DNA from: Limisphaerales bacterium
GTDB taxonomy: Bacteria; Verrucomicrobiota; Verrucomicrobiia; Limisphaerales; UBA11358
NCBI GenBank assembly: GCA_003133815.1
Contig: PKZR01000311.1
Location: 1-8,194, forward strand
Direction: 5' to 3'
Length of the DNA stretch: 8,194 bases
The notes beneath the pieces are model-generated. The model worked only from the letters and a program-made list of their open reading frames with translations. It made no database searches and was not told where the DNA came from. Below, piece after piece: positions 1-5,809 of the stretch; position 1 is the stretch's first letter, and the number at the start of each line of letters is the position of its first letter. A program made the translations under genes and the position numbers.

Positions 1-44
1 GGATCGGCCAGAACACGGCGGATGCGGGTCAGCGGAAAGCTCAT
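1..44 (-). CDS. Start of an unidentified protein, cut by window edge
   Basis: An ATG at 44-42 overlaps the TGA stop (43-41) of the upstream HA-repeat gene as ATGA, the usual signature of translationally coupled genes. Only 14 complete codons are visible (MSFPLTRIRRVLAD) and they run open to the window edge. No Shine-Dalgarno sequence precedes the ATG, which fits re-initiation after the upstream stop. The fragment is too short to assign a family, and a chance ATG is possible. If real, the product is co-expressed with the HA-repeat protein and its identity would be the best clue to that protein's role. Confidence 0.4.
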   Translation of the reverse strand, partial: MSFPLTRIRRVLAD

Positions 45-871
45 AACCGTGCCGTGCCGGCCCCGAAAGTTTCCGCGCCGGGGATTTTTTTTGCCAGGCC
101 TACGTGGGCGGAGGCTTGCGGCCATTCCGGTTCCCATGGAAAACCCAGAGCTTTGAGGCGCTGCTCCTGTTCCAGCAGCAGCCGGCCACGCTGCCGGAGG
201 TGGCGCTGTTGCATGAACCAGCCTTTCAGGGCGAAGCTGCCTCCGACCCCATAGATGCCGTCCGGGACATGGAAATGGCCGTGGGCCAGATGAAAGGCGC
301 GCAGTTCGGCGAACCTCCTTTCCCAGCGGGCATTGTTTATTTCTTTCAGTTTCGCGGCGGGCTTTCGGGGTGCCCCCAGCCAGAATTTTCGCGTCATCCC
401 GGACCAGGGGAACCCGGCGGCCTCCAGCCGCTGCGCGCGGTCGGGTTTCAGTTTGCCGGACGCTTTTTTCCGTCGCATGTGATTCACCCATTCCCGCAGG
501 AGTTTGTAATTCGCATTCTTGTAGGGAATTTGGAAATGGCCCTGTTGCCGGCGAAAGGCCATCAGTTCGACGAAGTGCCGGTCCCAGATGCGGTCGTCGG
601 CCTGTCTCTGGTTGAAATTGGGTTCACCTGGAAAACCCGCCGCCAGCAGGCGTTCGCGGCGTTCGGCCCGGAGCCGGCCCGTTTTCAGGTGCGAACGCTG
701 GTGGCCGGTCCAGTAGAACAGTGAAGCATGTTCAGCGTCCTTGGGGACATGGTAATGTCCGTGCTGCCGCTTAAATTCCAGCAGCCGGACAAAAAACGAT
801 TCCCAAGCCGCATCCTGCCTGGTCTTTAGTAATGGCGCGGCGGACGGCGGTGGTAAAACGGACGAAACCAT
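41..871 (-). CDS. Stand-alone helicase-associated (HA) domain repeat protein
   Basis: A 276-residue protein built almost entirely from three copies of the helicase-associated domain (Pfam HA type), at about residues 23-84, 96-156 and 183-246. Each copy shows the family pattern: a Trp start (AxW, RIW, ARW), then a helix ending in an AF or EF plus GH(F/Y) signature such as FKRQHGHYHVP. A central W or F plus basic helix follows, then a closing RLxxxGFPW-like motif. No helicase motor motifs (Walker A, DEAD/DEAH) are present. The protein is strongly basic, and HA domains in other proteins accompany helicases and are thought to bind nucleic acid, so nucleic-acid binding is a reasonable inference. 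There is no signal peptide or TM segment, so it is probably cytoplasmic. The ATG at 871 is the only in-frame Met before the first repeat, and no clear Shine-Dalgarno sequence precedes it. A perfect inverted repeat lies about 46 bp upstream. The exact function is unknown. Confidence 0.85.
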   Translation of the reverse strand: MVSSVLPPPSAAPLLKTRQDAAWESFFVRLLEFKRQHGHYHVPKDAEHASLFYWTGHQRSHLKTGRLRAERRERLLAAGFPGEPNFNQRQADDRIWDRHFVELMAFRRQQGHFQIPYKNANYKLLREWVNHMRRKKASGKLKPDRAQRLEAAGFPWSGMTRKFWLGAPRKPAAKLKEINNARWERRFAELRAFHLAHGHFHVPDGIYGVGGSFALKGWFMQQRHLRQRGRLLLEQEQRLKALGFPWEPEWPQASAHVGLAKKIPGAETFGAGTARL

Positions 872-916
872 GTGTCTAATGTGAAACTTGTTGCGGGAAG
901 GTGCTTGTCATCGGTT

Positions 917-940
917 GTCAATTTATACGCAAAAATTGAC
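917..940. promoter_or_regulatory. Perfect 8-bp inverted repeat upstream of the HA-repeat gene
   Basis: GTCAATTT (917-924) and AAATTGAC (933-940) are exact reverse complements separated by 8 bp, about 16 bp centre to centre. They lie in the 123-bp gap between the HA-repeat gene (start 871) and the LysR-type gene (stop 995). An AT-rich TATAAA-like hexamer occurs between and across the arms on the minus strand. The arrangement suits a dimeric repressor site over the promoter of the HA-repeat gene. It is not followed by a T-run that would make a good terminator on the minus strand. The role is inferred from symmetry and position only. Confidence 0.4.
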
Positions 941-994
941 CCGCATATTTTGGAGGCGTCCAGCCGCGTAATCTGCGGTTAATTGTTTTTCCAC

Positions 995-1924
995 TCAACC
1001 CTCACCTGTCCTGCTGACATCCTCTCCCATTCCCATGGGCGAGGAATCTGGCTCCGGCTGTTGGAGAAACTGGAGGAAGTGTTGCAGTGCGGGCGGCAGT
1101 TTACGGCACCGACGGTGGAGGGCCGCCACCGGCACGGTGTGACGCCCGTTCTCAAACGGCACGGTCGCCAGCCGCCGTTGCGCGACCTCATCCCGCACAA
1201 GACTGGCCGGCAGCACCGCCACGCCGGCACCCGCCATCACCGCCTCAATGGCCGGCTCCACCTCGTCGAACTCGTGGCGCGGCTCGAAGAAGTGCCGTTC
1301 GTTCGCGTGCACGCCCGACAACAGATGCCGCCACGGCATCTGGTTCCAGACCACGACGGGCCGGTTTTTCAATTTTTGGACCGTAACCATCGGCAGTGCG
1401 GCGAGGGGATTTGCCGGATGGCAGGCAAGCACGAGCGGCACCCGGCGGAATATCCCGACGACCAGCCCCGGCCCGCGCCGGGGATAGGGAACGAGGCCGG
1501 TGTCCACGAGGTTGTTGCGCACCGCCTGATGCACTCCGTCGTGGGATTCGTGACGGACCCGGACGGCGATGCCGGGGAAAGACTGCTGGAATGCGCGTAG
1601 CAGCCGCGGCAGGCGATACAGTCCGATGCAGGGGCACGCGGCAATTTCCAGCGAGCCGGAGCCTTTCCGGATTTTGTCCAGCTTGTCAACCAACGCATCT
1701 TCGAAGCCGACCATTTGACGGAAGTATTCGTGGCAGAGCTGGCCGGCGGGGTTGAGGCGGACCCGGCGGAGGAAGCGTTCGGCCAGCGGCATGTCTAACT
1801 CCCTTTCGAGGGCGTGGAACGACTGGCTGGCATTGGCCGGGGTGCAGCCGTGGAGGCGGGCGGCGTCGGTGAAGCTTTGAGTGAGAGCGACGTCACAGAA
1901 GATCCGCAGGGTTCCCATGTGCAT
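995..1924 (-). CDS. LysR-type transcriptional regulator
   Basis: A 309-residue protein, the normal size for a LysR-type regulator. The N-terminal winged helix-turn-helix (about residues 1-62) shows the classic layout. LRIFCDVALTQSFTDAAR is the first helix pair. The recognition helix TPANASQSFHALERELDMPL and the wing, with RxxLNPAGQL, follow. A linker helix leads into the two-lobed co-inducer-binding domain (about 92-295), with an HxxxGVHQAV-like segment and the conserved late motif AVMAGAGVAVLPASLV. The start at 1924 is chosen because a strong AGGAGG (complement of 1934-1929) sits 4 nt upstream and the family homology begins there. A second ATG two codons later (1918) has a more usual 10-nt spacing and could be the true start. 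The frame stays open upstream to 2122, but that extension has no domain character. It is divergent from the DUF3395-like gene, the usual layout for a LysR regulator and its target. The effector is unknown. Confidence 0.93.
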   Translation of the reverse strand: MHMGTLRIFCDVALTQSFTDAARLHGCTPANASQSFHALERELDMPLAERFLRRVRLNPAGQLCHEYFRQMVGFEDALVDKLDKIRKGSGSLEIAACPCIGLYRLPRLLRAFQQSFPGIAVRVRHESHDGVHQAVRNNLVDTGLVPYPRRGPGLVVGIFRRVPLVLACHPANPLAALPMVTVQKLKNRPVVVWNQMPWRHLLSGVHANERHFFEPRHEFDEVEPAIEAVMAGAGVAVLPASLVRDEVAQRRLATVPFENGRHTVPVAALHRRCRKLPPALQHFLQFLQQPEPDSSPMGMGEDVSRTGEG

Positions 1925-1928
1925 AAAG

Positions 1929-1934
1929 CCTCCT
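1929..1934 (-). promoter_or_regulatory. Strong Shine-Dalgarno that sets the LysR start
   Basis: The minus strand reads AGGAGG here, 4 nt before the ATG at 1924 and 10 nt before the in-frame ATG at 1918. This argues against the longer open frame that begins at 2122. Confidence 0.7.
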
Positions 1935-1957
1935 GCATACCTAAAAATGAAATTCCC

Positions 1958-1987
1958 GTCAAATCTTAGGCAGCGTTCTGATTTGAC
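1958..1987. promoter_or_regulatory. Candidate operator in the LysR/DUF3395 divergent region
   Basis: GTCAAATC (1958-1965) and GATTTGAC (1980-1987) are exact reverse complements with a 14-bp spacer, giving 22 bp centre to centre, about two helical turns. The symmetry extends imperfectly outward (CCC against CGG). It lies 34-63 bp upstream of the LysR start, in the 217-bp divergent intergenic region. LysR-type proteins bind dyad sites at such places and usually autoregulate. A second, weaker dyad (CCTAA...TTAGG, about 1940-1970) overlaps its left arm. Assignment to this regulator is inferred from position. Confidence 0.45.
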
Positions 1988-2032
1988 CGGAGCACGAGTT
2001 GTCCCAATCGCAGCGTGTGGCGGGACTGGAGA

Positions 2033-2060
2033 CGGCCCGAATGAATTCAAGCTGGAAGTG
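2033..2060 (+). repeat. Short dispersed repeat, copy 1 (PNEFKLE-type)
   Basis: This 28-bp segment matches 4073-4100 at 22 of 28 positions. In one plus-strand frame both copies spell PNEFKLE, and the three differences inside those seven codons are synonymous (AAT/AAC, AAG/AAA, CTG/TTG). No convincing gene surrounds either copy. This copy lies in the divergent intergenic region before the DUF3395-like gene. It may be the remnant of a repeated coding sequence or a short dispersed repeat. Confidence 0.4.
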
Positions 2061-2141
2061 TCCGACGTCGTCAATCCGCTGGCATCTACATTAAAGAAAT
2101 TCGCAACTTGACGCAGTTTCATGCTGGATTAGGCTGCCTCC

Positions 2142-2906
2142 ATGTCCCTTAAACGGCTTTCTCAATTTATTAAATCCGCGCGGATGGCCCTTCTCTGCGG
2201 ATTCATTGCGAGCATGGCGTGTGTGTCCAGCTATGCGGATGACGCCGCAACCAACGTCGTTTCCGCTGCGGACGCATCGGCCAGGCTGGTGATCGTAAAT
2301 GCCGTTTACGGCAATTTGTCCGATTTGGCGGCCACCACCAACGTGACGAAGATAGTCGCCGCGATGGTGAAGGATGACACGCTCGATTTCCATCCAAACA
2401 ACAATGATTTTGGAGGCGACCCGGCCCCGAATACTCCCAAGAAGCTCGAAGTGGATTACACGATAGACGGAGTGTCAGGCACCAAGACCGCTTACGAAGG
2501 CGGCAGGTTAAAGATTTCAGCCAACAAGGACACGGCCAAAAAATCGCGGCTGGTCATCGTCAAGGCGGTTTATGGCGACCTGCCAAACGGCAAAACCACC
2601 GACGTCACCGCCGACCTCGCGGACATGGTTGAGAACGATGGCATTGAATTAGCGGTAGGCAATAATACCCTGGGCGATCCGGCGTTCGGCAAAGTTAAGA
2701 AGCTGCGCGTGGATTACAAATTCGACGGGTGGAAAAAATCCGTGACCGTTCAGGAAAACGGGACGCTTAAAATCATCCCCAGCATCGAGCTGGCAGAGAT
2801 TCACAAGCGGATTTTGTTTATCGCCCTCTGGATTATCTCCGGCATCCTCGCTGTTTCCGCCGTCGTGGCGGCCTTGGTGCTGCTGGCAAGAAAATGGAAG
2901 AAATGA
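2142..2906 (+). CDS. Exported membrane-anchored protein with two DUF3395-like repeats
   Basis: A 254-residue protein. Residues 1-32 form a signal peptide: basic start, hydrophobic core around 15-29, possible cleavage after SYA. Two homologous repeats follow at about 48-127 and 136-213. Both read LVIV(N/K)AVYG(N/D)L, then a (N/D)VT segment, a (V/A)xMVxxD segment, an FGGDP or LGDP turn, a KKLxVDYxxDG strand and a G(R/T)LKI end. This layout resembles the DUF3395 domain known from the C-terminus of DNAJC11-like proteins, a family call made by eye. A single TM helix (about 223-249) with a KWKK stop-transfer tail closes the protein. The predicted topology places both repeats outside the cytoplasmic membrane. 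The ATG at 2142 gives a sensible signal peptide, although the Shine-Dalgarno is weak (AGG at 2131-2133). It is divergent from the LysR gene, which may control it. Function is unknown; the fold is probably an all-beta interaction module. Confidence 0.85.
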   Translation: MSLKRLSQFIKSARMALLCGFIASMACVSSYADDAATNVVSAADASARLVIVNAVYGNLSDLAATTNVTKIVAAMVKDDTLDFHPNNNDFGGDPAPNTPKKLEVDYTIDGVSGTKTAYEGGRLKISANKDTAKKSRLVIVKAVYGDLPNGKTTDVTADLADMVENDGIELAVGNNTLGDPAFGKVKKLRVDYKFDGWKKSVTVQENGTLKIIPSIELAEIHKRILFIALWIISGILAVSAVVAALVLLARKWKK

Positions 2907-3154
2907 GGCACGGCTCACGGCAAGCCCCAAGAACGGTCAGACTCAGACGGGAAAATCACTGCTTGCTGATCCGAGTTAAAAAAGTTCTTGATATGGTTCG
3001 TAATTAGGCGTGTCATTGGCTCGCCCCTTTATGGAAATTGCTTTGAGACGGACTCAATTTTGGAAACCGGACGACAGTGGCCAGCCGGCTGTCAAAAACG
3101 AACCAAATCCCAAGTCATATCTGAACCCGCCACATTCCGGGGCCAATAAAATTT
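2907..3154. other. Intergenic gap with a weak possible promoter
   Basis: No gene is supported in these 248 bp. A TTGATA hexamer (2988-2993) followed 17 bp later by TGTCAT (3011-3016) is a weak sigma-70-like pair. It is about 140 bp from the next start codon, so the call is tentative. No convincing terminator follows the DUF3395-like gene: a GACAG/CTGTC dyad near 3074-3094 is poorly paired and lacks a T-run. Confidence 0.3.
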
Positions 3155-4057
3155 ATGGTTGAATTCCAATTCTCCTGCCCGCAATGTGGCAAGCTAATCC
3201 AGTGCGACACCAGCTATTCTGGAACGCAAATCAATTGTCCGATCTGCCAACAGACCATCCTCGTGCCGCAAGTGCCGGGTGACGCCGGCGGGGCGAAGCC
3301 GCGGGCATTGCGAACTGTCCTGGTCATTGCCGTTTCTGTGATTGTTCTTGCCGGTCTCGGCTGGTTTGGCTGGTTGATATTCAAGCATGAAAATTTGCCT
3401 TCGGGCTTGGTGGCTTCATGGTCGGCTGATGGGAATGCCAAAGCCATGGGCGGCAGGCATAATGGCATATTGTCCGAAAGCGGAGTCACTTTCGCAAAAG
3501 GCAAAGTGGGGATGGGTTTCCAGTTCGATGGAACGAACGGTTTTGTGAAGATACCCGATTCGCCCGCGCTCAAGCCGGCAACTGTCACCGTGGCAGCGTG
3601 GGTCTGGCTGGATCCAAACTCACCTCCGGATCACGGTGGTGAAGCAATCATCTTCAAAAAGAATAGATCGAGTGCTTTTTTTGAAGGCTACAGCCTTATG
3701 AAGGATCACGTTGATAATGGCAATGGAACTTCCACGGACCGGTTCGGATTTGTCATCTCCAGCGACGGCCAGCAGGTCGTCCTGCATTCCACCACGGTCG
3801 CGGAACGTGGCGTTTGGTATCATGTGGCGGGAACTTACGATGGCAACAAGTCAACCCTCTGGGTCAATGGCGTGGCGGAGGCCACGGCCACTCCGGGATT
3901 CGCCCTGGATTACGGAAAAGATCCGGTTTACATCGGCACCACCGGCACATGGGCGCCGTATTTAAGCATGTTTGCGGGCATCATTGACAGACCGTCCATC
4001 TACAACCGCGCCTTGAGCGACTATGAAATCAAACAAATCTATAACGCTGCAAAATGA
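3155..4057 (+). CDS. Zinc-ribbon, TM-anchored LamG-like (concanavalin A fold) protein
   Basis: A 300-residue protein with three parts. Residues 4-37 form a zinc-ribbon-like module with C8-x2-C11 and C28-x2-C31, and an extra Cys17. Residues 52-76 are a strongly hydrophobic TM helix. Residues 83-300 are a laminin-G/concanavalin A-like jelly roll (LamG_3 type). Its signatures are LVASWSADGNA, GVTFAKGKVGMGFQFDGTNGFVKIPDSPAL, VTVAAWVWL, VWYHVAGTYDGNKSTLWVNGV, PVYIGTT and an IDRPSIYNRALSDYEIKQIY ending. This places the ribbon in the cytoplasm and the jelly roll in the periplasm, as inferred for a single-pass N-in protein. LamG domains usually bind glycans or proteins, and no catalytic residues are evident. 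The start at 3155 puts the ribbon directly at the N-terminus; no good Shine-Dalgarno precedes it. The ligand is unknown. Confidence 0.85.
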   Translation: MVEFQFSCPQCGKLIQCDTSYSGTQINCPICQQTILVPQVPGDAGGAKPRALRTVLVIAVSVIVLAGLGWFGWLIFKHENLPSGLVASWSADGNAKAMGGRHNGILSESGVTFAKGKVGMGFQFDGTNGFVKIPDSPALKPATVTVAAWVWLDPNSPPDHGGEAIIFKKNRSSAFFEGYSLMKDHVDNGNGTSTDRFGFVISSDGQQVVLHSTTVAERGVWYHVAGTYDGNKSTLWVNGVAEATATPGFALDYGKDPVYIGTTGTWAPYLSMFAGIIDRPSIYNRALSDYEIKQIYNAAK

Positions 4058-4072
4058 TGTTGCAAAGGGGTC

Positions 4073-4100
4073 GGTCCCGAACGAATTCAAATTGGAAATG
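4073..4100 (+). repeat. Short dispersed repeat, copy 2 (PNEFKLE-type)
   Basis: Second copy of the segment seen at 2033-2060, located 15 bp after the stop of the LamG-like gene and just before the REPIN-like element. It matches at 22 of 28 bases, with synonymous differences across the PNEFKLE frame. That frame here runs on only to a TAG after about ten more codons and has no credible start, so no gene is called. Confidence 0.4.
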
Positions 4101-4153
4101 CAGCAGTTCATATTGACATAGGCACAAAAAGCAGTTGGACAATTTGGGGGAGC

Positions 4154-4170
4154 GCAGCCGCCCCGGCTGC
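4154..4170. repeat. Left REP-like hairpin of the element
   Basis: GCAGCCG-CCC-CGGCTGC: a perfect 7-bp stem with a 3-nt loop, immediately after GGAG-C (4149-4153). Compared with the right hairpin, stem positions 4 and 5 are swapped (G,C against C,G), with matching changes in the other arm, so pairing is preserved. Confidence 0.7.
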
Positions 4171-4270
4171 CGTCACCAACGCCCTCGTCGCCGACTCAAA
4201 CGGTCCATGTGCCGGCTTTGTTCTGAACACTTTCCGGCCGCCCGCATGTTCAACGAGGGTGCTGAACAAA

Positions 4271-4287
4271 GCACGCGAGGCGCGTGC
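4271..4287. repeat. Right REP-like hairpin of the element
   Basis: GCACGCG-AGG-CGCGTGC on the plus strand: a perfect 7-bp stem with a 3-nt loop, followed by G-CTCC (4288-4292), which is GGAG-C on the minus strand. It is the inverted counterpart of the hairpin at 4154-4170. Confidence 0.7.
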
Positions 4288-4324
4288 GCTCCCCAATCCA
4301 CTTGCATTGTGCCGATTGCGGGAT

Positions 4325-5800
4325 TTATGGAATGGTGGTGTTTGTTTCTTGCTGAACATTCCATCCACCACCCAGCGCCTTGATCAGTTGGACGCTCGCC
4401 GTCAGTTGTTCCATCTGGAGGTTCAGCGCCGTCCGCTGATTGTTCAGCAGCGTGGTCTGCGCATTGATCACATTGAGATAAATATCAATGCCGGATTGGT
4501 AGCGGACGCCGGCAAGCGTGAGATAACGCTGTGATGATTCAACGGCGGCATTCTGTTGCTGGAGTTCGTGCGACAAGATTCGCAGCGCTGACAAATTATC
4601 TTCGACTTCCTGAAACGCGGTGAGCACGGTCTGGCGGTAATTTGCGACGGTGCCCTGGTAGATTGCTTGGGACTGTTCGGTGACCGCTTTGCGCAAGCCG
4701 CCGTCAAAAAGTGTCTGAGCCAGGGTCGCACCGACTGACCAGACCAGACCGGGACCGGAAAAGAGATTTTGTATCGAGGTGTTTTGATAGCCCACTGAAC
4801 CGCTCAAAGTAATGGTCGGATAATAGGCCGCGCGCGCCACGCCGATTTGCGCGTTGGCCTCGGCAACCCGGCGTTCGGCGGCGGCGATGTCAGGCCTTCG
4901 TTCGAGCAACTGCGATGGAATGCCGAAGGGAATGGCGACAGGTTTTGTGGTCAGCGAATTGGTTGCGATGGAAAAAGTTGAAGCCGGTTGTCCGACCAGC
5001 ATTGCGATGGCGTGTTCGAGCTGCGCGCGCTGGATGCCGAGGTCGGTGGCCTGCGCGCAGGTGATCTCGAGTTGTGTCTCAGCCTGTTCAATGTCCTGTC
5101 CAGACGCGAGGCCCGTGGTCAGCTGGATTTTGACCAGTTTCAGCGATTCCTGATAAGCTGCGACTGACGCCTCCAGAAGCTGTTCCTGCTCATCCAAAAC
5201 TCTCAGTTCAAAATAATCCACCGCCACTTCCGACTGGACTGTGAGCCGCACGTTTTCGAGATCGGCCAGCGTGGCCTGGGCTTCCAAGGAATTTGCCTTC
5301 ACCGTGTTGCGGATGCGGCCCCAAAAATCCGGCTCCCATGAGGCGTCGAACGGCAATGAATATTCCGTGCTGGTCGCAGAGGCGTTGGGATTTGAGACAG
5401 ATGGCTGTCGTGAGGTGATGACCGAAGGATTGGCGCTCACCGTGGGAAAATACTGTGACCGCGATTGTTCGACCACCGCCCGCGCGGCGAGGAAATTGGC
5501 GAGCGCGGCAGCGACACTTTGATTGGAATCAGAAACCTGCTTTTCAAAAGCATTTAATTCCGGCTCTTGAAAGACTTCCCACCAATTGCCGCGAATCGCG
5601 CTGTCCTGTGGCTTGGCGGTTTTCCAGCCGTCCGTTTGGTTGAACTGTTCTGGCGTCAGTTCTTTGAAGGCGGCCGGAGTTTGAACGGATGGTTTTGAAT
5701 AATTCGGCGCGAAACTGCATCCAGCCAACAGCCCCAGGCCTGCGAGTGCCACCACGATCATTCTCGAAGCTGATTTGAGGTTGGATATTAAAGTGTTCAT
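4325..5800 (-). CDS. Outer-membrane efflux lipoprotein, NodT/OprM (TolC-like) family
   Basis: A 491-residue protein, a usual length for this family, forming the outer-membrane channel of a tripartite exporter. The N-terminus is a lipoprotein signal ending in the lipobox LLAGC, with the lipidated Cys at residue 28. It is followed by the family hallmark APNYSKPSVQTPAAFKE. Two OEP (outer-membrane efflux) repeats follow, at about 85-265 and 290-475. Family landmarks include WWEVFQEPELNAFEKQ, ARAVVEQSRSQYFPT, SWEPDFWGRIRN, a central LLERRPDIAAAERRVAEANAQIGVARAAYYPTI block (shown in part) and YQSGIDIYLNVINAQTTLL. It begins 9 nt after the permease stop and is the last gene of the four-gene efflux operon. 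The start is set by the lipoprotein signal; a GGGGA lies about 13 nt upstream. Such proteins trimerise into a barrel and periplasmic tunnel. Similar channels also serve RND pumps, but here the ABC neighbours identify the partner. Confidence 0.95.
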   Translation of the reverse strand: MNTLISNLKSASRMIVVALAGLGLLAGCSFAPNYSKPSVQTPAAFKELTPEQFNQTDGWKTAKPQDSAIRGNWWEVFQEPELNAFEKQVSDSNQSVAAALANFLAARAVVEQSRSQYFPTVSANPSVITSRQPSVSNPNASATSTEYSLPFDASWEPDFWGRIRNTVKANSLEAQATLADLENVRLTVQSEVAVDYFELRVLDEQEQLLEASVAAYQESLKLVKIQLTTGLASGQDIEQAETQLEITCAQATDLGIQRAQLEHAIAMLVGQPASTFSIATNSLTTKPVAIPFGIPSQLLERRPDIAAAERRVAEANAQIGVARAAYYPTITLSGSVGYQNTSIQNLFSGPGLVWSVGATLAQTLFDGGLRKAVTEQSQAIYQGTVANYRQTVLTAFQEVEDNLSALRILSHELQQQNAAVESSQRYLTLAGVRYQSGIDIYLNVINAQTTLLNNQRTALNLQMEQLTASVQLIKALGGGWNVQQETNTTIP

Positions 5801-5809
5801 TGGATGACT

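Larger units (their letters stand above)
4131..4305. repeat. REPIN-like element: two inverted GGAG-hairpin units
   Basis: A noncoding element between two convergent genes. Its left end reads TTGGGGGAGC (4144-4153) followed by a perfect 7-bp hairpin. Its right end, on the opposite strand, reads TTGGGGAGC (4296-4288) followed by another perfect 7-bp hairpin. In both units the order is GGAG, one C, then 7-bp stem / 3-nt loop / 7-bp stem. The outermost bases (GCAGTTGGA against GCAAGTGGA) also partly match. Inside, GCTTTGTTC (4215-4223) and GAACAAAGC (4264-4272) form a 9-bp perfect inverted repeat, offering an alternative fold. Two oppositely oriented REP-like units around a short spacer match the REPIN layout of elements mobilised by RAYT (REP-associated tyrosine) transposases. 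No transposase is present in the window. It could also act as a bidirectional transcription stop or mRNA stabiliser between the convergent genes. Confidence 0.65.

Noticed and set aside
104..724. Long plus-strand open frame opposite the HA-repeat gene
   Set aside because: It is antisense to a gene with clear repeat domains, has no recognisable domain itself, and is expected by chance in GC-rich DNA.
960..990. Possible terminator: CCGC/GCGG hairpin followed by a T-run on the plus strand
   Set aside because: The stem is only 4-5 bp, and no plus-strand gene ends here; on the minus strand the T-run is on the wrong side.
983..1600. Plus-strand open frame opposite the LysR gene
   Set aside because: It is a His/Arg-rich translation typical of the antisense of a GC-rich gene, with no domain signature.
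1936..1962. TTGACG-N17-TATGCA as a minus-strand promoter for the LysR gene
   Set aside because: The -10 match is poor, and the implied transcription start would fall inside the Shine-Dalgarno, leaving no room for a leader.
1925..2122. 66-residue N-terminal extension of the LysR-type protein
   Set aside because: The frame is open, but the AGGAGG at 1934-1929 and the onset of the helix-turn-helix point to a start at 1924 or 1918. The extension has no domain character and would cover the likely operator.
4055..4330. Continuation of the LamG-like frame past its stop into the repeat element
   Set aside because: The LamG domain is complete at the stop, and the downstream translation follows the repeat hairpins rather than any protein family.
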